Source: Rotaria sp. Silwood1 (taxonomy: Eukaryota; Rotifera; Eurotatoria; Philodinida; Philodinidae). Taken from it: a stretch of DNA of 64,000 bases. A program made the translations under genes and the position numbers. Each line of letters opens with the position of its first letter. The first letter of the stretch is position 1. The notes beneath the pieces are model-generated. The model saw only the letters and a list, made by a program, of their open reading frames with translations. It did no database searches and was not told the DNA's origin. Shown here one piece after another: positions 11,342-24,515 of this stretch. The DNA is taken from contig CAJNOP010000002.1 in the NCBI GenBank assembly GCA_905250075.1, forward strand, positions 6,189,565 to 6,253,564, in the 5' to 3' direction.

Positions 11342-14300
11342 TTATGTCAATGGTGCTGGAGGTGGTACTTTGAGTTTTTCTCGTCGAATCGTTTCACTTA
11401 ATGTAACCGATGGGATTTTACACATGCCATAAGATGCATAAGCGACAACATTACGATTTGGTTCTGGATCCATAGCTTGTGTTTCAAGACCATAAAACGA
11501 ACCTAATTCATGAATTACATGACGTTCATTAATTTTCATTGGTTTAAATGAATAACATCGTTTTGAAACACGATGACGTTGAGTTTCTTCAACAAGTTGT
11601 GAAAATTGTTTTTCAATTGTTTGAACAAATTCTAAGTGTTTTTTTGCATAATCACGTAAAAAATCCGTATAAACAATTGGTGATGATCTTGGTTCTTCAA
11701 GATTAATTGATAAAGCTTGAGCTAAATTTTTATTTCGTTGTATTATACGACATTCATCATCACATTCTAATTGTTGTTGTTGTTGTTGTTGCTGTTGTTG
11801 TTTACGTGCAAATGATAAATCAATTGTTCGAACTGATAATGCTTGAACAAGTGATTGAGTTAAATCAATATCATCTTTTACTCCACTAGATTCACTTGGT
11901 TTTACATTACAAACAACATCTTTTACTAAACGACCACATGGACAATGAAGTTTAATTACTTCTCGACATGTTGTTATTGGACATGGTTCATGTCCGTGAC
12001 ATAAAACATTACATGGATGACCACATTCACGTCGTTTTATAGTACATCGTTGTGTACATTTTTGATCATTTGATTGACATGGACCTAAATGACATGAACG
12101 TTGACATGTATGAATACCACATGAAAGTAGTTGACCACATGGTTGTCCACATAAGACTTCTTTTAAATAACAAGGAACCTAAAAAATAAAGGAAATAAAT
12201 CGAAAATGAAAGAAGATTTTTTTTTTGCTACATACATTATTACGTAATACATGTTCACCAACACACATTTTTGAAACAAGATGTGTACAAGGTGGACATT
12301 CATCCTCATTATGACAACTATGATAAACAGGATGATCACATGCATGTGTTCGATTACATTTATAATTACACATTGGAGGTTTAGTACCACATTCAATAGG
12401 TGGTTGAAGAACAGTTTGACCACAACGACATGTTAATTCATCATAACTATTAATTGGACATTTACGACAAAAATTTTTATGGCATAATTCTTCACATTTA
12501 CTGAAACAGAAAAAAAATTGTTAAATTATTATTTTTCTTTTTGTTTTTTTTTTTCATGTTAAATATACATACTGTATACCACAATTAAGTGTTTTACCAC
12601 AGATTATTTCACAAACATGTATATCACGATCACAACATAATTCATTACATCTACACGCAAAAGAAAAAAAAATATTTACAATTTTAAATAAATGAAAATA
12701 ACTAACCGATGTTTTCCACATATTTTTTTTTTATTACATCGTCGTTCACAACAATAAGGATTTTTTATTGGATCATATTGTATTACTTCTGTGCATGATG
12801 CTGATTTACTTGATTGTCTACAACGACATTGTAGAATAGATTGTTTATTGCATGGTGGGCATGGACCATTATGACATTGAGCTGAACATCGATGATGATC
12901 ATCAATAGGACCACATGATAAAATTTTTTCACATATTTTTTCACAAGTTGGTAACTAAATAAAAAAAAAAAGAACAATATTTTTTTTTTTGGATAAATTA
13001 TTATTTCTTTAATCATACAGAATCAAGACATGATGTTCGTTGTTGATTATCCATATTTGTTTTTCCACAAGCACATGTTTTACAATTTTCTGGTAATAAT
13101 AAACAATCTGGACATGGTCCAGTATGACATGTTTTTGTGCATTTATGATGACCACATGAAAGTAATTTTCCACATGGTTCACCACATGTATAGGTTTTTG
13201 TATTACCAGTTTCAATACTACATAAAACTTCTCTTTCAGTTCCATGTGAATAACATATTTGTTTTATTAATTGATCACATTCTGCACATTCTCGTGGATG
13301 ACAAATCTAAATATTAAATTATATAATAAAATAATAATCACAAAATAGATAAATGGAAAAATTTTACACATGATATTTGTTTAATTTTGATTTGTGAGAT
13401 AGTATTTCTGACGACTATTATAAGTTATGAGTTCGAATCAAGATTTTGTCTTAATTTTTTGTTTGAAAGTATCGCAATAATTTTTGAAAGTCAAAAAAAA
13501 ATAGTTTGGACAGAATTTTTTTATATTTTCACCGTTGCAATTGGAAAATAAAAGTCAAGTTCTTTATTTATACAGCAACTTATAGATCAGAGGCCACCCT
13601 ACAACGTGCACTGTTTTTATCTCTCGATAGGATACCTCAATTTTTGTTCCCAATATGCCCTTTTCTTCTCTTAAAGTACTTTTGAAACAGAAGTACACGG
13701 AAAGCTTAGATCTCAGTTCAAGAGCATTCATATTGAGTAGACATCTTCAATAGTAAAAGAACATTTTTTTGAAAGTTTCACCGAGTTAGGAACTATGATT
13801 AAGTGTGTTCACCGATTACATTGATACGTACTTTTTAGGAAACCTTTAGTTAACAAAGCAAGCATACTTTTCCGAACCAATCTTTATCATATAGGACGAT
13901 AGAACAAGATCTCTATGGTTTATTCCCAAGGTCTTTCTATTTTCTTTGAAAAAAAAAAGGTACTTTCCTCTAGGATAACAGAAACTTGACCATTTTTTAA
14001 GCTTTTCAAAAGTTATTTCACTACTTTCAAGCAAAAATAACTAAAAAAAAGAATTTCTAAGTTAAGTACAAAATTCTCATCTTAATTCAACCTTTGACTC
14101 TCGTCGAAAATATTTTCAAGTGTGTCAAAAGTGAACAAATATCATGTCTAAAAACTTTTCGATCATTCTCTATTCAAATGCTTATTTACCAAATCACAAG
14201 TATGATGTTGACATGATTTAAGTTTACCACATTTGTTTTCACATTTAATTATGGAACTTGAGCTACACATAACAGTACGAGATTCACGTCCACATAAACA

Positions 14301-15211
14301 AGAACGTTTTATCATTATTGTACATGTTGGACAAGGACCAGGATGACAAAGTCTAATAGTAAAAAAACACAGAAAATATAAAATAAACTTTTAATTCAAT
14401 AGAATTATTACTCTGAACAATGATGATGACAATCATTAGCTTTCGTATTCAAACGTTTATCACATCTTTCACCACATGAATGAGGAATTTCACCAGGTTG
14501 AAATGCTGGATTAATACGTTTATGACAAAAACATCTATAAACTGGATTTGTTGAATAAGAATATTGACAACCTGGACAACGCCAATTTTTATCTGTACCA
14601 CTTTCTTCTGAACTAGCCCATTTTTTAATACAATTTAAATGAAACATTTTATAACATATATCACATGACCATATTTCTTGATCTCGTCTAAAGTAAATAC
14701 ATATATATACATAAATTATGTTTAAATTTATTATATAATGCAATGAAACATACTCAATTTTGATAATACAAATCATACATTCATAAATATTTTCAAATAA
14801 TTGTTCAGTTAATGTTGAACGAAGATTTTCAGCTTCACTTGTGGATCGTACTGATGAATTACTATTTGGACGATTAGTTACTTGTTGATTTGCTTGCACA
14901 GATGATGACCCATGACGAAATTGTGCTCGTCGTTGTTGTTGTTGATGATTATGACTGTAATGTCCTCCGCGTGAAGGTGGCGGTCCATAATAATATTCAT
15001 CATAATACATGTGACGTGGATACCATTGTTGTTGTTGTTGTTGTTGTTGTAGATATGAACGATGATTATAACGAACGTCTTGTGAGCTTGTTTGTACTGG
15101 TCGACGTTTTTGCTTTCTATTATTATTATTATCGTTATGATTATTATTCGAATATGCTTCTTGCAAAGGTATATTTTGAGACTGATCTGATGAAACACAA
15201 CTTTCAGCCAT
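11342..15211 (-). CDS. NFX1: NFX1-type zinc-finger protein with RING-like and R3H domains
   Basis: Eight exons: 15211-14754, 14687-14412, 14352-14190, 13306-13019, 12954-12707, 12650-12573, 12500-12236, 12178-11342; total about 870 residues (human NFX1 is 1120). The N-terminal ~130 residues are low complexity (poly-Asn, poly-Gln). Then comes a RING/PHD-like finger with YECMICI, SCDICYKMFHLNCIKKWA and WRCPGCQ, followed by many NFX1 Cys/His repeats (CGxHxCxxxCHxGxCPxC type, for example CGHHKCTKTCHTGPCPDC). The C-terminal R3H domain is seen in NERHVIHELGSFYGLETQAM and EPNRNVVAYA. The family (NFX1, Drosophila shuttle craft, yeast FAP1) acts in the nucleus as a transcription repressor and has RING E3 activity. 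The third intron (13307-14189) is 883 bp and carries repeat sequence. A poly-Gln run also precedes the region before R3H. Confidence 0.95.
13307..14189. repeat. Long NFX1 intron containing interspersed repeat
   Basis: The part from about 13960 to 14170 resembles 47930-48120 in an OPA3 intron: both carry gacca(a/t)ttttt...ctttt.aaaag, then a cactctcgtcg-like segment, then gaacaaatatc(a/t)tgtctaaaaactttc. About 13385-13450 also has a degenerate tRNA-like T-arm (gagttcgaatcaag). No coding frame is evident. Confidence 0.45.
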
Positions 15212-16329
15212 AGCTTTTCTGGAATAGAAATAGCTTTTGAAATTACTTTATACCGAAAAAAAACGAGTGTTTTTATACGTTTTGGAGTTGATAGAGTATG
15301 AAGATAGGGAAGAATGTAATTGCGAAAGTATTACGACTGTAAAGGAGTACTATATGATGAAATAAAAGTAAATTACAAGTCTAGTAATAAATTTCCGAAT
15401 GTTTTTTTGATAAGTATTTCAAATATGCTACAACAGCTGTTATAAGTGTATAAAAAGTTTTAATGAGTTCAAGTATATATACAAAACAACTATCTGTCTG
15501 GAAACATCGAGACAAGAAATTTGGATATGACTCATTCCTTGCTCATCAAAACACAATCAAATTTTTCATGATAGATGTCATTCGAATTCAGTTCTTGTAT
15601 TAAATTCTTAATAAAAGTTCATTTTTTTCTAGTTTTTTCTTTCTTCATACTGCATTTTTTTCTACATTGAAAACAAGTATGAGACGCATTGTTATAATTC
15701 AAAATTTAAATTTATTTTCAATATTCCTCATATGATATATGTAACAATTTATTATACCAGCCAATCCACGTAAGCCACGATGGATGATCAGAGAGTGTGC
15801 TCTATTGAGGTCGTCAGATCGTGTTCAATTTTATATAGGTTGTATATGTAAAAGTTGTATGAATTTAGGTGCAAGTAGCTTTAAGAAATATTGAAGCCTC
15901 GCCTTTTACCGACTCTTGTCTCTGAAAGCGCCGAAAAATGCAATCTCGATAAGAAGCAGTTTGACAACTTGATATTGCATAGATAGTTTGAACAATCAAG
16001 TTGAATTTTGTGCGTATCCATACATCTATAAATTCCGCTTAAAACAAAATTTTCGGTGCAAACATATGAGTCATTGATATTCTATAGATTTCAGTTGTAA
16101 AGACTGAAGTCAATCTTTTCGACAAAGTTAGAGTTTTATATATCCTTAGTGGAAGAAGATAGAGGCGTGAAAATTTTACTGCAGATCCATTTCATATAGA
16201 TCTCTACTCGATAGAAATTTTAATTCAATTGAGTTCAGCCAAGATAGTCTATCAAAAAACCTGTTGCATTGAAAGCTGATCTTGAGAAGATGGAAGTCTC
16301 ATCTGTGATGTACGACGTCATTGTACAAT
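15212..16329. other. Intergenic, no gene seen
   Basis: The sequence upstream of NFX1 is AT-rich, with no long frame or recognisable RNA gene. The first few hundred bases presumably include the NFX1 promoter. Confidence 0.5.
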
Positions 16330-17420
16330 AAGTCGAAGATCTCTGGAAACGTCTTAGATTAGGGATTGTCGGCAAAAGTCTAAATGAAATTGATGCCGGC
16401 GTAGGAATCCATCACCAGAAACTTCCATCAGTGATAAAATGTTGTCTTAATTATGCTGTCTAGACGAATTTCGATGCCACTCGCAATGATTACTTTCTGA
16501 TGTCTATATCTCAGAGATAGTCTTTGAGAAAATCAAGAAAACCTAAATATAATCTAAAAACCCGTATGTCCTTCTCATTACAGAGAAACAATTACACTCC
16601 AAGTCCTTATTAGCAGAGAATCACCGATATAACACAAAGATAACATCGTCACAGGAATATTCATTGACGATTTAACTGCTTTATTGATGGCTCACTGTCT
16701 GAAATCCCTGATTTTCCATAGATATTGAAAATCAGAACTAAAATTGTGATGTCTAAACTTCATGCATCTGAAAGAGCATAGCTAAAAATCAATTATACAT
16801 AGTTTTTCGTTGATGAAAGAATAAATTGTTTGTGGAGAAACATTTAATTAAAAATCTTGTTCGAAACAAAACTAACAGTGCACTACTAAGTTTGTCTTCA
16901 TCATCATTTTCTTCTAATACATTCTGTTGATCTAAAAATCATAGATAATCGGTTTTTAGCTCTGCTTTTTCATATGTTCTAGTTCTGAACATCAAAAATT
17001 GAGTTCTGATTTTCGGATCTCTGGAAAATCTAGAATTCAGAGAATGAAATCATCAACAAGATTGTCAAATTTTGAAATGGATGCTCATAGGACGATGTCA
17101 TCTTCATGTTACATAACTGATTCTGTATGAATGCTGAGTTGGACTATCATAGTTTTTTCTTTAATGGGAATAGTACACACAAGTGTTTTTTGATCATTTT
17201 CAGGTTTTCTTGAGTTTCTCAAATATTGGCTTTGAGATATAGACATCAGACGATAACTATCATATTCACCATAAAAATTCGTGTAGATACGATAATTAAA
17301 ATGAATTCTTATCACTGATTGAAATTCTTGATGAAGAACTACCTACTCCACCACTGACTTCATTTGGGTTCGCGAAAAATAACTTCTTATCTGGATTGTT
17401 TCTCATGATCCTAGAGTCAT
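16330..17420. repeat. Old ~1.1 kb palindrome (diverged inverted repeat)
   Basis: Reading inward from both ends, the left arm (about 16350-16800) matches the reverse complement of the right arm (about 16930-17400), with many substitutions and small indels. Examples are ctgatgtctatatctca at 16498-16514 against its reverse at about 17233-17250; the catcagtgata segment near 16427 against 17310; and gattttcca...gaaaatcagaact near 16711 against 17010. The arms almost meet near 16800-16930. The right arm carries a 68-codon minus-strand frame (17109-17315) whose peptide (SYRLMSISQ..LRNSRKP) is still recognisable in the left arm, although broken by stops. Confidence 0.65.
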
Positions 17421-19440
17421 TTTCATATGACATTGTAAACAACAGATAGAGCTTTCAGTTTCTGAATTCGTAACTATCAATGCAACAAGTTTCTTGGTAT
17501 ATAGCTTCGAGTAAAAATCTGGATTTTTATCAAAAATTGAACGTTTACAAACTCTTTCTGAATGAAATTGAGACTGTAAAAAGTTAAAATTTTTATCGAT
17601 TAAAAATCGCTATGAGTTCTATTTATAGTAAAAATGTTAGTTCTATATCATTTTTAAGTAATGAAATATAAACAATTAAGAAAGAGTCGGAACCAGATGT
17701 TTCTGATTAAATTGATCTTTTCGATTTAAGAATAGAGGACAGACAATTGACTTTTTCGGTTTTCTCTCAACTTTAAGTAAAAAGAAAACTTCAATTTATT
17801 TAAAGATATCAGAAAAACTTTAATAATTGGAAGAATCGAAAACATTACGTTGTTTTAGTTATTATCGAAAGCTTCTTTTTCTACAACTAGACGTTCTTTT
17901 GAATATGTGGTTGTGTTCTGATTAATTTAATTTTTTCTGATGAAGTTAGAAGATACAATTATGAAATAGTGTTTTTCAACAGTGAGTCCTGTATAACTTG
18001 CTATGCTGAAGATCAATATTCTGAAATCGAGCTTGTTTTCTAGATGATTGAAAAATCGGTTTTTAATACAGAATTATGCTGTTGGTTATGCGCAATGTGC
18101 TTATATAGTCGGACTGATCAATTTTGTTACGAAGTAGAGGCTCTTTGAAATAATCGTTCAAGTATTATTAACTATGATTAAAATCACACAGAATTATAAT
18201 TCATTATAACAAAAGCATAAGAATCAAAATTTTTCTTAACTTTTATTTGAGACTTGATCTTATAGAAGACGTGTCTATTAAAATAGAAATCTATCTCAAA
18301 TTTTTTGAAAATTAAATAAAACATGACAACAACTTGGAATCCTGTTCGATTTTCATTTAAATTCATATTTTAAAATTAAAGTAAATCTTGAACTGATGGC
18401 ATTTTTATTTAAATCTGAATAGAAACTCTATTGTCATTTATCTTATCGTTGCCGAATTTGTGTAGAACACTTTAAAAAATTCAAAAACAATCATCTGATA
18501 CCTAATCAAGTATCAGCTCTTCTTATGAACTAATACTAACAGATGGGCCATAATGAATTAAACTAAATTTAAATACAATCTGCTCTCACTTAATATGTAT
18601 AAAAGATATTCATTCATGTACCAAAAGTATAAAGAATTTCAAGTTCTACTAATCTATGTACTTTGCGTTACAAAGAAATGTTTTTCTCATTGAAAAGCAA
18701 TGAGTGCAGTAATGTACACTCTATATCCTACTGTTACATTACAACAAACGAAAACAAAAATAGATATTGTGCTCAGTGAAAAATTTACTCGTTTTCTAAA
18801 TAAAGGAAAAACAGTAGTTGCATGATCTTGTATAGAATAAAACTCTGCATTATTGGTTTAAATATTTTCCACAATCATCACAAATAATATATGCTACAGG
18901 TTTTCAATTCGTCAGATAATTTTGGCTATTCAAAAATGGATTAGCAAGATATACGATAACATTCTCTATATCTTTTCATACAAAATATTTTCTGTGTAAA
19001 TCAAGTTCCTTAATAATGTATGCTTCTGAAAAGCACGAGCAACGATGCATCGCAATTACAATATATACGAGATGCAAATGTTTGAGTTGCTGTATCAAGA
19101 AAAAAGTTCCTTGTAAAAGTGAAGCACACAATTTTGTAGAACACGAAATTTTCCATCTTTTGATATGCAAATGAGTATTTTTATACATAATAATTGAATG
19201 AGAAATGATATTTACATTACGTCGAATTCATTATGGCACACTCGTTAGCGTGCTGTTACAGTCAAAGCGAAATCGTATACACAACAATCAGTCACACACT
19301 CTATTCTAAAACAGTAGTATAACTAAATTCGAACGTGTATTAACTGAAACGGTGCTTATCTTAACGTGAGCTTCTTCTATGTAAACTAAAAATGCGCGAT
19401 ATTATAAATGCACCGATGATAAGGATGATAGTACACAGAC
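17421..19440. other. Intergenic, no gene seen
   Basis: AT-rich spacer. Short frames (for example 18976-19188 -) show no family motif. The fourth exon of the relic D8C gene would be expected near 18900-19300, but I could not recognise it. Confidence 0.45.
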
Positions 19441-19449
19441 TCTCACACG

Positions 19450-20240
19450 TAAAAACTAGTCATTACTGCTAACAACATGCTGCAAATAACTAGGTCAATA
19501 AGAGTGCTCATCAGGAATATCATTATGGCGCATTTTGTGGTCGAACTCATTTTTATCCATAGAAGAAAGTCAATACTAGTGTTATCATCGCATTTTGTGA
19601 GCTAATTCTTAATCTTTTTTTACGTTAACATATAGATTTGATCAAAAGTATTTCATGTCATCAATTTTTTATCAAAACCGATTGCTCGAACGGTTTACTC
19701 CTTTTTCTTCGAGATTTTTTTTAATATATTTTCTATTGAATTAATATTTTCAATCTTGACGCCATCAGTCACTACTGAAAACAGTCAATTTTTCTATGCT
19801 ACTGTATATATATGGTCATACGGCGCCATTTTTAATACATAATAAAATTCAAAAATGAAACGAAAACAGCCGAGCGAGCTGATACAGGTGTCTTAGACAC
19901 ACTCATAATAAACAGAAGGCACGATTGGGACTGAAGTCTGGCATTCTTTCTAAAAGCTTACAAATATTCAAGCAGTTAGATATAGAAAAAAGGCATCCAG
20001 CAAATGAATCGCAGTTAGCCAACAGTTTTTAACTGGTTTGCGCAACATGGACATAGATATTCAAGTCTTGTTATTTCGTCTGTTCTTATTGCCGCATTTT
20101 GCGATCATAAAATGAATAATGAGCTTGAATTAAACATGCGATCCAGTGCAGACATTACTACAGTTATTCTCAGCATCAAATTTACCGTTACCCTGGCACT
20201 CTTTTATTATATGTTTTTATTGATTGTTTTATGTATAGTT
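19450..20240 (-). pseudogene. Relic of a D8C membrane-protein gene (copy 0)
   Basis: At about 19465-19600 the + strand (aacaactaggtcaataagagtgc, then atatcattatgg, then cattttgtgagctaattctta) aligns base by base, with changes, to the membrane exon and first intron of the intact copies at 25100-25250 and 23040-23170. Reading frames are broken, and the ectodomain exon is not recognisable. Confidence 0.55.
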
Positions 20241-20249
20241 ATACAAAGA

Positions 20250-20900
20250 ATTTTTTAATTTCATTTCAAAGTCTGCAATAAAACAAATAATCTCATATTG
20301 ATTTTTCTTTATATTAAGATAAAAACAATCATGTTTTCTTTTCTCTTCTCGTTTTTTAAAGTTTTCATCTTATTATTGATTGGCAAAACAAATAATCCTT
20401 AGAAAAAATTCATTATTTTCGGACATAATCAATCACGACAAAATATGACAACAAGAAGCTAGAAGTATATGTTCTTCCATAGTTGAGAAATTTTATTGAT
20501 TTACGACGACAACAACTATAACCAATTGTAGTCTCGTTATTTTTATCTATGGAAAGGAAAGTGATGTCGTATGAAAAGTATTTATAAAATCTTGATAACT
20601 CAAATTTTTGTTTTGGATAAAGCGAAACAAAAAAATTCAGTTGCGTTAGATTATTCACAGACGGAAATTACTTTTTGAAAATAACATACTGATGCCAAAT
20701 ATTACCGAAGACCAATCGATGAAGTCATTCAACATACTTCTTTAATAATTATCAAATAATAGATATTTCGCAGCCGTTTGGAAGTAGTTTTTGTTTTCTA
20801 ACACAACGAAAAAGTGCTTTTTAAAAGGAAAAAAACTTACAAAACGATTGAAGAATTCTCAATAGTATATGATTTCTTATTTTAGAGCTTTTGGTTAGAG
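20250..20900. repeat. Duplicated 5' flank of the D8C genes
   Basis: This stretch matches 23420-24050, the upstream flank of D8C copy A. Shared segments include acaagaa(g/a)ctagaag(t/c)atatgttctt(c/t)catag, then attgatttacgacga, then ttatctatg(g/a)aa. It therefore marks the upstream side of the relic copy 0 and shows that the whole gene plus flank was duplicated. Confidence 0.7.
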
Positions 20901-22079
20901 TTCTGCAATCCGATCCGGTGGAGCCTACTCGCAGACAGAATTATGTTGAGCTTTGCTGGATAAGAGCAGGTGTTTGTTTTAACTTTCGTAAATGCCGGAT
21001 TCCTTTTTCCTAACCTATTTTACCGTTTTCGATTTATTTTTCACGATGAATTTAAGAACTAGTCGATCATGAAGCTTTCAGTGGACATCTATCGATATAG
21101 TTTATTTACCATAGCAGCAATGCCAACAATTCTAACACAATTGGACAATCTATTGTTCTAGTAGGAACATTCTAAGAAAAACGTAGAAAATGGATTTCAT
21201 TCAAACAAAGTTCATTAAATGAGGATAGCGCGGAACAATTGCTTGACTTTCTTTCTTTTTCTTTGAGAACATCACCAGAGATAGAATCGATCGAAATTTT
21301 TTACGAATTGTATCAGTACCGATTTGAGTAGGCTAGACGAGTGTGGATCGGCTGATGGTTGGTACCATTTCCATCTCTGAATATTGTTACTTGACTTTGC
21401 CAAGTTTCTACAGATTTCGTTATTTTCCTTCTATGAAATACTACTGCTAAGATGAATAGAAGTTTTCAATAAGACTACATAATAAAAATCCATCTGTGAA
21501 CGTTGCTATCGATGAGATATAGAGGTCAACAATCGTAGCATTACTTGTTGATCATGTGTTATTAGTATAGTTCTTAATAATTATTACATTAAAGAATGCA
21601 ATCATGCTGTCAAATTTTCGAGGCGAAGTCAAAGCCATTTGACCCATTATATAACAAAGTGCAAAGCACTATGCTGATTCAATAAGCTGCGGAAGATTCA
21701 AAAGATTTGTCAATACTAACTTTAAGGATGAGAAATAGTGAATTCTTTTCGAAGTAACAACACTGCCATAATGCCAATTACATGTGTATTCTATGTCTTT
21801 GAAAAATTTTCAGTTTTCGCTGAGCGACCACATTTCAAGAAAAAAGCTTATATAGAATCAATAACAAATAAATCTTCCAGGTATAGTTGTATTAGATTGG
21901 ACGCACATTCAGCTACAGGCATCGTGTCGTCTGAGACTTATGGAAAGCGGAACCGGCGCTTGACTTTCTATAGAGTAACCACTTTTGGTTCTTCATGCTA
22001 TTTACATGATCAAAATAGATGCTCTTTCGTTTTTTTAATAAGTGCAGTAAAATTTTTTTTATGATATTCAAAATCTTTT
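20901..22079. other. Intergenic between D8C copies, no gene seen
   Basis: A 108-codon frame at 21738-22064 (+) has no recognisable motif. I see nothing else of note. Confidence 0.4.
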
Positions 22080-22453
22080 TAAATCAAACTTCAACATCGC
22101 TTTGAATGTTACGACGATAGCATCTGGCCTGTGTTTTGTTGTTATATATAGCCAACAAAATCTATTGCGAATGAAATCTATGAATATCATTATATTACTG
22201 CAGTTCTTCAAAGAATGACAAGACTAGTCGACAAAAATTCTCTATCAACGGGATCAGTGATGGCTGAAACTTTTACCACTAGTTGTTTCAATTCATTTGT
22301 TCTTGTTTTTTGATGTAGATATCCAATATTAAAAAAAAGAAATGATTTATTAGAGAATAAATTGTACGGAAAAGGACAATTATTTAAGAAAAGAGTTTAA
22401 TAAAAATGAGATAAATCAATTGTCTGTATTGGTTTTGGCAAGCAATATGATTT
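22080..22453. repeat. Duplicated 3' flank of the D8C genes
   Basis: It matches 24145-24515, the 3' flank of copy B. Shared landmarks are tatatagccaacaaaatcta(t/c)tg, then gactagtcgaca, then gttgtttcaattc(a/g)tt. Together with the 5' flank match, this defines a duplication unit that includes the gene. Confidence 0.75.
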
Positions 22454-23398
22454 TTATGTGGAACAATACCGAAAGTTGCAAGCAATCAATGGCTTCAGAT
22501 AAAAGACATAATAACCGTTGCAATTTGTGGCAATAATTGACTCCACCAAATATGGTGTGTAACATACACTGCCACTGTAATAAGAACAAGCGAAACCACC
22601 TGACATTCCTCCAACAGTCGTCGGAAGACTACCATTGAACCAAGTGCCATAGTTTGCTCCGCAATAGCCTGAGTTAACAGCACTTGTAGCTAATTGAGTA
22701 CCTGCTGGCGAGACAAATCGATACCATCCTGCGGTTAGACTACTATCGCATGAACTAAAACTAGATGAATAGCCCACATTTCGTGTTGCATCTGAGATTG
22801 TCGTGTATGAACTACATTGTGAAGGCAGAGTAGTACTACTTGCTGTAAAAAGCGAAAAAAATATTGATGATTATTAGGAAAATAGAACACACAGCCTTTC
22901 GTTGCTCGAACCTGTATTACTTGTTCCACTAGTAGTATTTGTTGATTCTGTAAAAACAAAAAGATATAATGAATTTAAAGACAGATATGACACATGCTTT
23001 GAAACTTACTTGCTTGTACATACAAAGCAGTGATTACTGCCAAAGGCACACCACAAGCAACCACACTAATAAGAGTGCCTACTATGAGCATTGTAACAAA
23101 GTTTTTTGTCGATCTAATTCTAATTCATAGGAAAAGAACAATTTTAGTATAATAATTTTATTTTGTGAGTTCATTCCTACCCTTGCTTTGCACCAGCACT
23201 CGAGTTTAGTATTAAATTATCTGGTGACCATGCTTGTTTTGACTCTCTATATGGTAGCATTCTACGCTCATCGTATGAATACTGAGGCTGAATTGATGAT
23301 ACTCGGGTCGATAAAGGTGTTGCTTCAGTTATGATTGGCATTGAATTTGTCGCTCCCCAGAGGCTCCTTCGTTGATTTTGTTGCTGATAGTCTGCCAT
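22454..23398 (-). CDS. Type II membrane protein with D8C (uromodulin/GP2-like) ectodomain, copy A
   Basis: Four exons (23398-23181, 23113-23010, 22947-22912, 22842-22454) give 248 residues. About 75 cytoplasmic residues (Gln/Ser-rich) precede one membrane helix (about 78-105, TMLIVGTLISVVACGVPLAV), then a short Ser/Thr linker and a Cys-rich ectodomain. That domain has the D8C pattern: C-SSY..ISDATRNVG, CDSSLTAGWYRF, PAGTQLATS, WFNGSLPTTVGG, a late C-NGYYVFYLKPL and terminal CNFRYC, as in uromodulin, GP2 and liver endosomal LZP. The domain is usually extracellular and stabilised by disulphides. The third exon is 36 bp with a weak donor (gttcga), so it may be skipped or extended. An in-frame ATG 10 codons upstream (23428) is an alternative start. 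Its ligand is unknown. Confidence 0.85.
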
Positions 23399-24515
23399 AA
23401 GTATAAAAAAGAATTTTTTTAATTTCACTTCAAAAATTTGAACAACAAAATCATTTTATATTGATTATTCTGTACTCTAAAAATAAAACTAATTGTTTTT
23501 TTTTCTGTTTTGGAATTTAAAAGTCTTCATGTTATTGTTAATTCCAGCGAAAATAATAAATAAAATCAAATTTATTATGTGCGAATGCAATCAAATTCGA
23601 CAAACAATATAACAAGAAACTAGAAGCATATGTTCTTTCATAGATGAAAAGTTTCATTGATTTACGACGATAGCAATTACATGAAATTGTAGAATCTTGT
23701 CATTATTATCTATGAAATACAAGAAAAGATCGTATAAGAAATATTGAGAAAATCTATATCATTCGAAACTTTTATTTTAAACAAAATAGAAAGAAGAAAA
23801 TAAGTAGCATCATATTATTGAGAGACGAAAATTTGTGTTCAAAAGTAATATTCTGATGCCAAATGTTACATGAAACCAATCAAATCAGTTATTCAAAACA
23901 CTTTTTGATAACTATGAGCTAATAAAAGTTTCGAAAACACTTCGAAGTATTTGTAGTATTTTGATATAATACACGGATTTTAAAAAAGAATAAAGAATTC
24001 TGAATAGAATACAATACATCGTTTCAGTCGTTTTGAGTAGCCAACATCAATTGTTTATTACGCTTAATGCAATTACAAAAAGATGCTCCACTGATTTTCT
24101 TCGTGCACTAAAACTTATGATGTTTGAAATGTATTTTAATTGAAATTTCAATGTTTTCATTGACTGTTACGGCAAATAATATCTTATTTTCCTTGCAGCC
24201 ATATATAGCCAACAAAATCTACTGTAAATAAAACCACTGAATATCATTTCATTTTTGCTGTCTGTCTAATTATGATGAGACTAGTCGACAATATTCTTTC
24301 ACAAGGTGATTAAAACTGGATGGAACTATTGTCACGAGTTGTTTCAATTCGTTGTTTCTTATTTTCTAGTTAACGTATTTCATATGAAAAAGGCAACTTT
24401 TTATTAGAGAATAATTTGCATATAAAAATCAGAGATAAGAATTAGTAGGAAAAGAATTTAAAAAAAAAATGAGATAAGTCAATCGTCTTTGTTAATTTTG
24501 GCAACAACATGGTTT

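Noticed and set aside
12163..12423. 86-codon minus-strand frame near 12.2-12.4 kb
   Set aside because: Wrong frame of an NFX1 exon; the correct frame carries the Cys/His repeats.
13385..13450. tRNA-like sequence with gagttcgaatcaag
   Set aside because: The acceptor and D arms do not pair, and no cloverleaf could be drawn; at best a decayed tRNA or SINE piece.
14890..15213. 107-codon + strand frame with Val/Asp runs
   Set aside because: Antisense of the poly-Gln/poly-Asn first exon of NFX1.
21738..22064. 108-codon + strand frame between D8C copies
   Set aside because: Not conserved in the duplicated flank and without recognisable features.
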